Positions 34,773-43,297 of a DNA stretch of 64,000 bases are shown piece after piece. Source of the DNA: Thermohalobaculum sp039816045 (lineage in GTDB: Bacteria > Pseudomonadota > Alphaproteobacteria > Rhodobacterales > Rhodobacteraceae); NCBI GenBank assembly GCA_039816045.1, contig JBCBYB010000006.1, positions 62,001-126,000 on the forward strand. The letters are read 5' to 3'. Made by a program: the position numbers and the translations under genes. Position 1 is the first letter of the stretch, and the number at the start of each line of letters is the position of its first letter. The notes below the pieces were generated by a model that worked only from the letters and a program-made list of their open reading frames with translations, had not been told where the DNA came from and did not search any database.

Positions 34773-35978
34773 ATGAGCACGGTTCTGGTGATCGGCGCGG
34801 GGGGCGTGGGCTCGGTCGCGGTCCACAAGATGGCGATGAATGCGGGGATCTTCTCGGAGATCCACCTGGCCTCGCGCACGGTGTCGAAATGCGAGGCGAT
34901 CGCGGCCTCGGTGAAGGAGCGCATCGGCGTGACCGTCCACACCCACGGCGTGGATGCGGACAATGTGGCCGAAACCGTTGCGCTGATCGAGAAGGTGAAG
35001 CCCAAGCTCTTGGTGAACCTGGCGCTGCCCTATCAGGACCTCGCGCTCATGGATGCCTGCCTGGCGACCGGGGTGCATTACCTCGACACCGCAAACTACG
35101 AGCCGCCCGAGGAGGCGAAGTTCGAGTACTCGCACCAGTGGGCCTATCAGGAGCGCTTCGCGGAAGCGGGGCTGATGGCGGTGCTGGGCTCGGGCTTTGA
35201 CCCAGGCGTGACCAGCGTGTTCGCGACCTGGCTGCGCAAACACCATTTTGACCGGATCGACACCCTCGACATCCTCGACTGCAATGGCGGCGATCACGGG
35301 CATCCGTTTGCGACCAACTTCAACCCGGAGATCAACATCCGCGAGGTGACGGCGCCAGCGTTTCACTGGGAGAACGGGGCCTGGGTCGAGACCCCGGCGA
35401 TGTCGCACAAGGTGCCGTTCGACTTCCCGGAGGTGGGCGTGAAGAACGCCTATCTGATGTATCACGAGGAACTGGAGAGCCTCGCCAAGCACTTCCCCGA
35501 GATCCAGCGTGCGCGGTTCTGGATGACCTTTGGGGACGCCTATATCCAGCACGTCACGGTGCTGCAGAATGTCGGCATGACCTCGATCGAGCCGGTGGAG
35601 CATGAGGGGCATCAGATCATCCCGCTCCAGTTCCTGAAATCGGTGCTGCCGAACCCGGGCGATTTGGGGGCGCGGACCAAGGGCAAGACCTGCATCGGCG
35701 ACATCGCGACAGGGGTGAAGGACGGGGCTGAGAAGACGCTGTATCTCTACAATGTCTGCGACCATGAGGAATGCTACGCGGAGGTCGGCTCCCAGGCGGT
35801 CAGCTACACCACGGGCGTGCCGGCGATGATCGGGGCGGCGCTGATGCTGGGCGGGCAGTGGGCCGGCGCCGGGGTCTTCAACATGGAGCAGCTGGACCCC
35901 GATCCGTTCATGGAGATGCTGGGACCGCAGGGGCTGCCCTGGCAGGTCAAGGAGCTCGACGGGCCGCTCTCGTTCTGA
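34773..35978 (+). CDS. Carboxynorspermidine/carboxyspermidine dehydrogenase (saccharopine dehydrogenase family)
   Basis: NADPH-dependent enzyme of 401 residues with an N-terminal Rossmann fold (VLVIGAGGVGSVAVHKMA at residue 4) and saccharopine-dehydrogenase-like core (AVLGSGFDPGVTSVFA near 137, DCNGGDHGHPFATNFNPE near 169). It condenses putrescine or diaminopropane with aspartate semialdehyde and reduces the imine to carboxy(nor)spermidine. Pairing with NspC directly downstream and with speA/speB fixes this reading over lysine metabolism. ATG at 34773 has a GGGGAAGA site upstream. Confidence 0.9.
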   Translation: MSTVLVIGAGGVGSVAVHKMAMNAGIFSEIHLASRTVSKCEAIAASVKERIGVTVHTHGVDADNVAETVALIEKVKPKLLVNLALPYQDLALMDACLATGVHYLDTANYEPPEEAKFEYSHQWAYQERFAEAGLMAVLGSGFDPGVTSVFATWLRKHHFDRIDTLDILDCNGGDHGHPFATNFNPEINIREVTAPAFHWENGAWVETPAMSHKVPFDFPEVGVKNAYLMYHEELESLAKHFPEIQRARFWMTFGDAYIQHVTVLQNVGMTSIEPVEHEGHQIIPLQFLKSVLPNPGDLGARTKGKTCIGDIATGVKDGAEKTLYLYNVCDHEECYAEVGSQAVSYTTGVPAMIGAALMLGGQWAGAGVFNMEQLDPDPFMEMLGPQGLPWQVKELDGPLSF

Positions 35979-35997
35979 GCGACGGCGCTCTGCGCCG

Positions 35998-36085
35998 CCC
36001 TGCGCGGCTCCGGGCCCCACCCACCCTTGCGAGCGGTGCGCGGGCTGAGATGGTGCGCCCCCCTTCGGCCCGGAGCCGCGCAGGG
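35998..36085. repeat. Perfect 19-bp GC-rich inverted repeat between polyamine genes
   Basis: Arms 35998-36016 and 36067-36085 are exact reverse complements (left arm begins CCCTGCGCGG), separated by 50 nt that include CCCACCCACCC. It fills the gap after the carboxyspermidine dehydrogenase and ends 23 bp before the nspC start. It might attenuate or terminate. Its C-rich loop motif is shared with the repeat at 3083-3133, and ACCCACCC recurs at 43259. Confidence 0.7.
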
Positions 36086-36108
36086 TGGGCTTAGCGGAGA
36101 GGATGGAG

Positions 36109-37263
36109 ATGGAGACCCAGGCCGGCGATCCCGGGGCGTTTCGCGACTTCGATCTCGCGCGCGTGCCATCCCCTTGTTTCGTGGTGGACGAAGCGCGGCT
36201 CGAGGCGAACTGCCGGGTGCTGGCGGAGATCGCCGAGCGCTCGGGGGCGACGGTGCTGCTAGCGCTCAAGGCGTTCTCGATGTGGGCGACAGCGCCTTTG
36301 GTGATGCGCCATCTCTCGGGCGTCTGCGCCTCGGGGCTGTGGGAAGCACGGCTCGGGCGACAGCGCTATGGCGGGATCGTGGAGACCTTTGCGGCCGGCT
36401 ATAAGGCCGCGGAGATCGACGAGATTGCCCAGCTCTCCGACACCGTGGTGTTCAACTCGCCCGCCCAGGCAGCGCGGTTCGGGGCGGCGGCGCGCGCAGG
36501 GGGCGCGGATCTCGGGCTGCGGATCAACCCCGAGCATTCGACCGGAGAGGTCCCGCGTTATGACCCGGCCGCTCCGGGTTCGCGGCTTGGGCATCCGATC
36601 TCGCGCCTGGACGCGGCGCATCTCGACGGGATGGCTGGCGTCCACATGCACACGCTCTGCGAACAGGGGTTTGGGCCACTGGCGGAGACCTGGGGCGCAA
36701 TCGCCCCTGTGCTGGCGCCCCTCTGGACCGGGCTCGATTGGATCAACCTCGGCGGCGGGCACCACATCACGCGCGACGACTATGACCGGGACGCGCTGGT
36801 CGCCTTCCTGCGCGCAACGGCGGCGGAGACCGGTTGCCGGCTGTTCCTCGAGCCGGGCGAGGCGGTGGCGCTCGACGCAGGCATCCTCGTCGGCGAGGTG
36901 CTCGACGTGATGGAGAACGATGGCCCGATTGCGATCCTCGACGTCTCTGCCACCTGCCATATGCCGGACGTGATCGAGGCGCCCTATCGCCCGGCGCTGC
37001 TGGGTGAGCAGGCGGACGGCCCGGTGACGCGGCTCGGCGGGCCCTCCTGTCTCGCAGGCGATGTGATCGGGGAGTACCGGATCGGTGCAGCCCGGCCCGG
37101 CCAGCGCATCGCCTTCCTCGACCAGGCGCATTACTCGATGGTCAAGACCACCACATTCAACGGGGTTGCCCTGCCCGCCATCGCGCTCTGGAACTCGGAG
37201 ACCGATGCGCTGCGCGTGGTGCGCGATTTCGGTCAGGCGGATTTCGAGGGGAGGCTGTCGTGA
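36109..37263 (+). CDS. nspC: Carboxynorspermidine decarboxylase
   Basis: PLP-dependent decarboxylase of 384 residues, alanine-racemase fold. PLP Lys is in VLLALKAFSMWA near residue 53; the barrel has GLRINPEHSTGEVPRYDP near 134, NLGGGHHITRDDYDRDAL near 214, LEPGEAV near 250 and the dimer-interface Cys-type segment GPSCLAGDVIGEY near 310. It converts carboxyspermidine to spermidine (or the nor-form). ATG 36109 is preferred because GGAGAGG ends 6 bp earlier; ATG 36103 is possible. The end overlaps the agmatinase GTG start. Confidence 0.92.
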   Translation: METQAGDPGAFRDFDLARVPSPCFVVDEARLEANCRVLAEIAERSGATVLLALKAFSMWATAPLVMRHLSGVCASGLWEARLGRQRYGGIVETFAAGYKAAEIDEIAQLSDTVVFNSPAQAARFGAAARAGGADLGLRINPEHSTGEVPRYDPAAPGSRLGHPISRLDAAHLDGMAGVHMHTLCEQGFGPLAETWGAIAPVLAPLWTGLDWINLGGGHHITRDDYDRDALVAFLRATAAETGCRLFLEPGEAVALDAGILVGEVLDVMENDGPIAILDVSATCHMPDVIEAPYRPALLGEQADGPVTRLGGPSCLAGDVIGEYRIGAARPGQRIAFLDQAHYSMVKTTTFNGVALPAIALWNSETDALRVVRDFGQADFEGRLS

Positions 37264-38105
37264 TCTTTCTCGACGGAGAGCTGAGCGCGGCCGAGCGCGA
37301 TCCCGCAACCGCCCGGTTCCGGGTGATCCCGGTGCCGTTGGAGCGCACGGTCTCCTATGGCGCGGGGACGGCGGGCGGGCCGGCGGCGATCCTGGCCGCC
37401 AGCACGGAGCTCGAGCGGCTCTGGCGCGGGGCCGAGCCATGCCAGGCGGGCATCGCGACCGAGGCGCCGCTCGCCTGTGACGGGCCGCTGCCGGAGGTGA
37501 CGGCGCGTCTGGCAGGCCGCACCGGAGCGGCGGTGCAGGCAGGGGGGGTCCCGGTGACCCTCGGCGGTGAGCACTCCCTGACATATGGCGCCGTGCGCGG
37601 GGTGGCGGAGGCGCTCGGCACATCCGTCGGGGTTCTCCAGATCGACGCCCATGCCGATCTGCGGGTGGCCTATCAGGGGGAGCCGCACTCCCACGCCTCG
37701 GTGATGCATCTACTCGCCGAAGCCGGGCACCCCATCGCGCAATACGGCGTGCGCGCGCTCTGCCAGGCGGAGGTCGATGCCCGCGCTCGGTTCAGCGTGC
37801 ACCATGTCGATGCCGAGGCGCTGGTCACGGGCGGGGTAATGGCGGCTGCGCTGCCCGCCGATTTCCCCGAGGCGGTCTATGTGAGCTTCGATGTGGACGG
37901 GCTGGACCCCTCGATCATGCCGGCCACGGGAACGCCGGTGCCTGGCGGCCTCGGCTTCTATCAGGCGCTGTCGCTCGTGCGCACGGGGCTTGCGGGGCGG
38001 CGACTGGTCGGGCTCGACGTCGTGGAGCTTGCCCCCGGCCCCGGCACCGCAGCTTGGGACTTCACCGCGGCCCAGGTCACCTATGCCCTGATGGCTATGG
38101 CTTGA
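37260..38105 (+). CDS. speB: Agmatinase (ureohydrolase family)
   Basis: Binuclear manganese hydrolase of 281 residues. Metal ligands are in GGEHSLTYG near residue 102, the QIDAHADLR motif near 127 and SFDVDGLDPSIMPATGTP near 208. It splits agmatine to putrescine and urea, the step between SpeA and carboxyspermidine dehydrogenase in this cluster. GTG start at 37260 overlaps the nspC stop (GTGA), so the two are coupled. Arginase or guanidinobutyrase activity is possible for this family but the neighbours favour agmatine. Confidence 0.9.
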   Translation: MIFLDGELSAAERDPATARFRVIPVPLERTVSYGAGTAGGPAAILAASTELERLWRGAEPCQAGIATEAPLACDGPLPEVTARLAGRTGAAVQAGGVPVTLGGEHSLTYGAVRGVAEALGTSVGVLQIDAHADLRVAYQGEPHSHASVMHLLAEAGHPIAQYGVRALCQAEVDARARFSVHHVDAEALVTGGVMAAALPADFPEAVYVSFDVDGLDPSIMPATGTPVPGGLGFYQALSLVRTGLAGRRLVGLDVVELAPGPGTAAWDFTAAQVTYALMAMA

Positions 38106-38127
38106 TAGCTTGCGGGAAAGAGGGGCG

Positions 38128-38442
38128 GTGGACAAATCCACACTCGAGACCGCAGGCAAGGCGTGCGAGGCGCTGTTCAAAGCGACCAAGAAAGCCTCGA
38201 CGTCTGTCAAAAAGATGCATGACCAGGTCCAGAAGCATTGGGACGACTGGGAGACGCTGGCCGACGAGATCATCGGCATGCAGGGCGACAAAAAGAGCAA
38301 AGGCGCGGACCAGGACAAGGCCCTCACGGAGCGGCACAAGCGGCCGGAGGCGATCAGGAACAAGATCATCTCGATCCAAAAGCGCATGAACGGCGAGCAG
38401 AAGGCGGCGATCGATGCCGCCGAGAAGATCAACCAGCTCTAG
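38128..38442 (+). CDS. Small lysine-rich alpha-helical protein of unknown function (paralogue of 8618-9034)
   Basis: Soluble protein of 104 residues from a GTG start at 38128 with GAGGGG upstream; an earlier TTG at 38110 has no such site. Nearly all helix, rich in Lys, Asp, Glu and Ala, with no signal peptide. It matches the product at 8618 in layout: MHDQVQKHWDDWETLADEIIG (compare FHEHADDLYEKWAPMAEQLIK), then MQGDKKSKGA (compare LQADLKKAKGNA), then a Lys-rich helix. It lies 22 bp after speB and ends in a CTAG shared with the opposite hyi gene, just like the first copy. Function unknown. Confidence 0.62.
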   Translation: MDKSTLETAGKACEALFKATKKASTSVKKMHDQVQKHWDDWETLADEIIGMQGDKKSKGADQDKALTERHKRPEAIRNKIISIQKRMNGEQKAAIDAAEKINQL

Positions 38443-39197
38443 GCGAAGCGCTGGAGCCAGCCGAGGCCGTCTTCGGTGCGCGCGGCCGGGCGGTACTCGG
38501 CGCCGATCCAGCCTGCATAGCCGACCCGTTCCAGCACCTCGAGCATATGCCCAAGCGCAAGCTCGCCTCGGTCGGGCTCGGCGCGGTCTGGGATGCTGGC
38601 GATCTGGACATGGCGGATAAGCGGCGCCAGCGCCTCGATCCGCCGGGTCACATCGCCCTCGGTGATCTGACAGTGGTAGAGATCGAGCTGCAGGCCCAGA
38701 TTGCCCCGTCCCACAGCGTCGATGACGGTGCGGGCGTCGGTGGTCTCGCAGAGATGATAGCCCGGCAGGTCGCGCGCATTGATCGGCTCGATGGTGAAGA
38801 GCTGGTCCGGCCCCATCTCGCAAGCCCGGCTGAGATTGGCGCCATAGGTCGAGCGCGCCCAGGGGCCGCGGCTGATCCCGGCCATCACGTGGATGCACTC
38901 CGGCCGCAGAACGGCGGCGTAGTCGAGTGCCTTGCGGATGCTCGCCTGGTGGTCCTGAATGCGCCCGGGAAGCGAGGCGAGCCCCCGCTCGCCGCCCGCC
39001 CAGTCGCCGGCCGGCGCTGACATCAGAGCGACCGAGAGGCCATGGGCGTCAAGGGCGGCGCGCAGTGCATTAGGGTCGTGGGCATAGGGATCGCGCATCT
39101 CGACAGCGCCGAAGCCTGCGTCGGCCGCCGCCGCGATGCGGTCGAGATAGGGCCGCTCCGTGAACAGCCAGTCGATATTGGCGGCAAAGCGCGGCAC
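38439..39197 (-). CDS. hyi: Hydroxypyruvate isomerase family protein
   Basis: TIM-barrel protein of 252 residues of the Hyi/OtnI group (AP endonuclease 2-like barrel). Features: FAANIDWLFTERPYLDRIAAA at the start, FTIEPINARDLPGYHL near residue 135 with a metal Glu, LDLYHCQITEGDV near 170 with metal Asp/His, and a final Glu in GWIGAEYRP near 237. Hyi interconverts hydroxypyruvate and tartronate semialdehyde; OtnI acts on 2-keto-tetronates. Start is GTG at 39197. It is convergent with the small helical gene and not obviously in an operon. Confidence 0.82.
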   Translation of the reverse strand: MPRFAANIDWLFTERPYLDRIAAAADAGFGAVEMRDPYAHDPNALRAALDAHGLSVALMSAPAGDWAGGERGLASLPGRIQDHQASIRKALDYAAVLRPECIHVMAGISRGPWARSTYGANLSRACEMGPDQLFTIEPINARDLPGYHLCETTDARTVIDAVGRGNLGLQLDLYHCQITEGDVTRRIEALAPLIRHVQIASIPDRAEPDRGELALGHMLEVLERVGYAGWIGAEYRPAARTEDGLGWLQRFA

Positions 39198-39285
39198 GCG
39201 CGGTCTCCCGTTCCTTCGGTCTGGCAGGCCCTTCAGGCCGAGCTGAGGCTTGCCTAGCGGTGTCGCACGGGCCGGGTCAAGGCGC

Positions 39286-40530
39286 TCAACGGTCCTTCGG
39301 TGGCTTCGCGTCGGTGCCGAGCCCGTCGATCAGGTCATCGAGGTCAAGCAACTCGTCCGGTCCGTCGAGCGGAAGCGGCGCTGCGGGCATGGGATCTGCT
39401 GAGGATGTGAGGGGCGGGGCATCGGGATCAGCCGGCGGCGGCAGGTCGTCTCCCCAGAGCGCATCCAGCGGGTCGCCATCTCCCAACCCGGCCGTCTCGG
39501 TGTCGACGGGGCTGGGCGCGCCTGCGGGATCCAGAAAGTCATCCGGCAGGGTGCTGGCAGGAACAACAGGCGTGCCGTGCAAGATCTCCTCCGCGCTCGC
39601 CAATGGCAGCTCACCACTGAGAGGGGCCGCTTCGGCATCGAGAAACTCGTCCAGCAGGTCGTCACCGGGGGGCGGTTGGGGTGCGGACTCCACCTGCGCG
39701 ACCGGTGGTTCGGGCGCAAGGTTCGGCGGGGCCTCGGACGGGTCATCCGGCCTCGGGGCATCCAGACCGGCCTCGGTCAACAGGTCGTCGAGATCGAGCG
39801 CCTCCTCCGCATCGCTGCTGGACGGAATGTCGGACAAATCGGTCGGTGCGGTCTTGCCCGACAGCGTCTCGTCGCCAAGCCCGGCATCGGCCAAGAGATC
39901 GTCGAGATCCAGCGCCTCGGCGTCGTCCGGCACAGGCGCGCCTCCGCGGGTGTTCGCCGCATCCTGCCAGAGCGCCATCGGGTCGATCTCCGCCCCATCG
40001 CCAGCTTCGGCGAGCGGTGGACCTCCTGCCTCGAAGAGCCGCGTGAGCCCGCCGGACGCCAGCGCCATCGCCGTGGGAAACGACACCGGATCCGGTGCAT
40101 CGGCGCGCCAGAAGCTAACACCGGTCGCGGCCGCGACGGCCCCGGGCGCGGGCAGCGCCGAGACCGCCATCGTCAGCCCCTCAAGCGGCCCGCCCGCACG
40201 GGCCGCTACCAAGGCTGCTTCCGCGGCATCGAACCAGGGATCGCCGACCGCAGGCAAGCAACCGACCACAGCGATCAGGATCGGGAAACGCCGCCCCACC
40301 CGGTCGCGCGAGAGCTGCCAGACGCCAGCCACCGGATCGCTCGCAAAGACGCCGGGCCCCGCGCGAAACCGCCAGATGCCCCCGCCGCCACCCGTGGCGA
40401 GCGCGTCGCGCAGGGCCATCTCCATCCAACGGTCCCAGCGGCCCGTCAGCTCTCGGGGCAAGCCGCGCCCGATGAAATCCCCGGCTGCGGGGATCTTGCC
40501 GTAGAAGCCGCTGACCGGCCGAGCCGTCAC
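39286..40530 (-). CDS. tagF: TagF-like type VI secretion regulator with acidic repeat tail
   Basis: Protein of 414 residues. The N-terminal ~190 residues are a TagF/ImpM domain: TARPVSGFYGKIPAAGDFIGR at the start, then RWDRWMEMALRDAL near residue 28, VWQLSRDRVGRRFPILIAVV near 66 and LEGLTMAVSALPAPG near 115. TagF represses type VI secretion in Pseudomonas and counters the PpkA/PppA phosphorylation pathway. The C-terminal half is Asp/Pro-rich and repeats LDLDDLL-type motifs (LDLDDLLADAGL, LDLDDLLTEAGL, LLDLDDLIDGLG). A GTG start at 40530 lies 14 bp after the CHAT stop. No tss structural genes are in the window; a PpkA-like kinase is encoded 6 kb away. Confidence 0.82.
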   Translation of the reverse strand: MTARPVSGFYGKIPAAGDFIGRGLPRELTGRWDRWMEMALRDALATGGGGGIWRFRAGPGVFASDPVAGVWQLSRDRVGRRFPILIAVVGCLPAVGDPWFDAAEAALVAARAGGPLEGLTMAVSALPAPGAVAAATGVSFWRADAPDPVSFPTAMALASGGLTRLFEAGGPPLAEAGDGAEIDPMALWQDAANTRGGAPVPDDAEALDLDDLLADAGLGDETLSGKTAPTDLSDIPSSSDAEEALDLDDLLTEAGLDAPRPDDPSEAPPNLAPEPPVAQVESAPQPPPGDDLLDEFLDAEAAPLSGELPLASAEEILHGTPVVPASTLPDDFLDPAGAPSPVDTETAGLGDGDPLDALWGDDLPPPADPDAPPLTSSADPMPAAPLPLDGPDELLDLDDLIDGLGTDAKPPKDR

Positions 40531-40544
40531 CGCGGGCTCACGCC

Positions 40545-43232
40545 TCAGTCGGCCAGGACGGGGCTGAGGGCCGGGCGTGCGCTCCGGCCTGCACCGCGGG
40601 CGATGCGATGCGACTGCGCGGCCTTCGGCAACCCGGCGATCCGGCTCTCCCGCGCGGCATCGCCGATCACGGAGAAGGCCGCCCAATAGAACGGGTGCGA
40701 CGTCTCCGGCGTGCGGGCAAGCGCGCGCCGGGCATCGCGGATCGCGGTGGCTGGGCTTTCGCCGTCCGCAAGGCCCGAGTAGAGCCGCTCCATCAGCTGC
40801 ACCGTCTCGGCGTCGGGCACTAGCCAGTGCGAGGCGACCACGTTGCGCGCGCCGGCATAGAAGAAGGCCCGCACCAGACCGGACAGCGCCTCGCCGCCAG
40901 CGCCGCGGAACCCGGTGCCGAGCGCGGAGCCCGCGCCGCGTCCGCCGGTGTCGCAGGCCGACAGCACCACCAGATCCGCGTCGAGCGCCAGCTCCACGAT
41001 CTCGCTCGCCTCCAGCAGCCCATCGCCGTCCTGCCCGAGGGAGGTGGCAAGCGAGGGCTCCGGCAGGCAATCCGCGGAGATCGGCAAGAGCCCGTGGGTC
41101 GCGAAGTGCAGCACCCGCGCATCGGCGAGGTCTTCGCTCTGCAGCGCCACATCGGTGAACTCCCGCCCAAGCAGAACCGCCTCCGAGCCGCCGCCCGCGA
41201 TACCGCTCAGCGTGCGAACCTCCTGGGCCGTGCCGGGCAGTGGCGAGAGCTGGCCGAGCTGGCCAAAGACGTCGTCACACACATCGGGCGCATCCCGGCG
41301 TCCCCGGACAACACCCGCGGACGCCGTGCCGAAGGGCACGAAGTCCCCGAACCCGCGGAACGGCCGGCTGGCCGCCGAGGGCTTTGCGCCGCGCAGGTGG
41401 TGGAAAGAGGCCAGCGACAGGGATACCGACACGGCCGCTTCCGTCCCGAACCAGGGGACCGAGGAGTAGTCGAGCGAGCGCCCGGCATAGCCGGTCGGGT
41501 CGGCCGCGATCATCAACCCCGCGGGAATGCTGAGCAGCGGACCGTCCGGGGCGAAGACGATGTTGCGCGCGGCGCTGACCCGGTCCTGGATCGGCTCGAA
41601 GATCGCCACATAGAGCGCCCGCGCCGCCTCGACGTCGAAGAACGGGCTGTAGACGCTCTCGCGCACCCGCTCGACCAGCGAGGCGGCCTCGTCGATGGAG
41701 AGGTCGATGCGCTTCAGGTCCAAGCTGTTCGGGGTGACAGCCATGACCGCGCCGCCATTACGCCCGAGCCGAAGCTGCACGAAGAGCTCTCCCGGCTGCA
41801 GACGCGCGCGGAACTCCTCAAGCGTGACGGAACGGTCGACGATCTGGGTGTAGTTGGGCGCGCTGTCAGAGACGGCCTGGGTTGCCGCGGCAAGTGCGGA
41901 CTGCGCCTCCACCAGGCGCGCGCGGGTCAGGCGGATAGCACTCACGTTGCGCTCGGGCTGGGCGGCGAGGCGGTCGAGCAAGGCGGCCTCCCGGTTCACG
42001 GCACGCTCGGCATCCTGGAGGTCCCGGATCGCCTGGGCAGCCGCGCTGTCGCCGGCGCTGAGCCGGGCCGCGAGGCGCGCGAGGGTGCCGCTGGTCACGG
42101 GGTTGCGGAGCTGTTGCAGCGCGCGGAAGGCCGCCACCTCGGACTCCGGTCCGGGTGCGTCCTCCAGCAGCGCAAAATAGGGCGAGAGCGCATCGAAATT
42201 CACCCCCCGGCCGCCGCGGGAGAGGATGTCGAGGGCCCGCTCGAAGGACGCCTCGGCGCCACCGGGGTCACCCGCCTCGATCCGGATCCGCCCCTGCTGG
42301 AGCCGCAGCAGCGCCTCGGGCCGCTCCCCTGCGCCATAGCGCCGGGCGGTGCGCACGGCGCGGTCGCTCTCCTGGATCGAGACCGCGATATCGCCCTGTG
42401 CGAGCGCCCGATCCGCCGCGAGCCGCGCAATCTCGGCCCTGAGCCAGAGCGAGGTCGGGTCCGGCACCTCGTCGAACAGCGCCTGGGCCGCCGCGAGACG
42501 CGCATCCACATCGATCTCGCCACCACCGCCGAGCGAGGCGGCCGCAGCCACATAATGGGACTGCGCGAGCAGAACGCGCAACCGCTCAGTGGGCGTAAGA
42601 CGCCCTGTCGAGATCTTGCCCGAGAGGTCCCCGGAGCCGTCGCCGCGCAGCATGCGCGAGGTGCTCTCCGGGATCTCCACCCCGTCGGCACGCACCAGGA
42701 AGGCATCGTCGAAGGCCATCACCTGGTCGCCGAGTGCTGCATCCGCGCCGAGGGCCGGCGAGCCGAGGGCGAGGGCGCCGTCCGCCTCCTCGAGCGCGTC
42801 GGCCGTGCGCCCCTGGTTCAGGAGGTGCTGCGCATAGAAGACCCGCGCCTTAACCCTGCTGATCAGGATGCCTTCCCGCTCGATCGCACGCAGGGAGCGT
42901 GCAAACAGCGCCTCAGCCGGTTCGAACTCCCCGAGATTGCTTTTGTTCAGCGCGAGGTAAAGTTCCTGCTCGATCTGCGCGATGCCGCCATCGGAGAAAG
43001 CGTCCCCCGCACGGATCGCACTCTCGCGATAGCGGCTCTCGGCCTCCTCGAAATCCATGAGCACGTTGGCGGTGAAGGCCTCGCGCTGCAGACCGATGAT
43101 GCTGCCCTGGGGCGCGCCCGGCGAGTCTTCGCCGCTGGCGGAGGGGTTGAACGGCCCGGTGGCGACCTCGGCACAAGAGGAGAGTCCGACGAGGAGGATG
43201 CCGGCGATCCAGGGGCTCGGTCTCAGGGTCAT
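40545..43232 (-). CDS. TPR-CHAT domain lipoprotein (caspase-like protease family)
   Basis: Lipoprotein of 895 residues. Signal MTLRPSPWIAGILLVGLSSC ends in a lipobox Cys (residue 20). Residues ~60-480 are helical repeats of TPR type with many Ala/Leu/Arg heptads. The C-terminal CHAT domain (about 560-885) carries the dyad: His in VLHFATHGLL near residue 710 and Cys in VVLSACDTGGRG near 757, as in separase/caspase-like CHAT peptidases. ATG 43232 has GGAGGA upstream and keeps the signal peptide. It lies between the TagF gene and a TpsB-type transporter on one strand. CHAT proteins linked to two-partner secretion are found elsewhere; the substrate is unknown. Confidence 0.85.
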   Translation of the reverse strand: MTLRPSPWIAGILLVGLSSCAEVATGPFNPSASGEDSPGAPQGSIIGLQREAFTANVLMDFEEAESRYRESAIRAGDAFSDGGIAQIEQELYLALNKSNLGEFEPAEALFARSLRAIEREGILISRVKARVFYAQHLLNQGRTADALEEADGALALGSPALGADAALGDQVMAFDDAFLVRADGVEIPESTSRMLRGDGSGDLSGKISTGRLTPTERLRVLLAQSHYVAAAASLGGGGEIDVDARLAAAQALFDEVPDPTSLWLRAEIARLAADRALAQGDIAVSIQESDRAVRTARRYGAGERPEALLRLQQGRIRIEAGDPGGAEASFERALDILSRGGRGVNFDALSPYFALLEDAPGPESEVAAFRALQQLRNPVTSGTLARLAARLSAGDSAAAQAIRDLQDAERAVNREAALLDRLAAQPERNVSAIRLTRARLVEAQSALAAATQAVSDSAPNYTQIVDRSVTLEEFRARLQPGELFVQLRLGRNGGAVMAVTPNSLDLKRIDLSIDEAASLVERVRESVYSPFFDVEAARALYVAIFEPIQDRVSAARNIVFAPDGPLLSIPAGLMIAADPTGYAGRSLDYSSVPWFGTEAAVSVSLSLASFHHLRGAKPSAASRPFRGFGDFVPFGTASAGVVRGRRDAPDVCDDVFGQLGQLSPLPGTAQEVRTLSGIAGGGSEAVLLGREFTDVALQSEDLADARVLHFATHGLLPISADCLPEPSLATSLGQDGDGLLEASEIVELALDADLVVLSACDTGGRGAGSALGTGFRGAGGEALSGLVRAFFYAGARNVVASHWLVPDAETVQLMERLYSGLADGESPATAIRDARRALARTPETSHPFYWAAFSVIGDAARESRIAGLPKAAQSHRIARGAGRSARPALSPVLAD

Positions 43233-43297
43233 CGCAAATCCTCCGTGGCGTGGCACGGACCCACCCGGGCGCAGCGCCCCCGGCGGGCCGAAAGGGG

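Noticed and set aside
33222..36269. A 1015-codon minus-strand open frame opposite the polyamine genes
   Set aside because: Low-complexity product with no motif, while the plus strand has a complete and coherent pathway.
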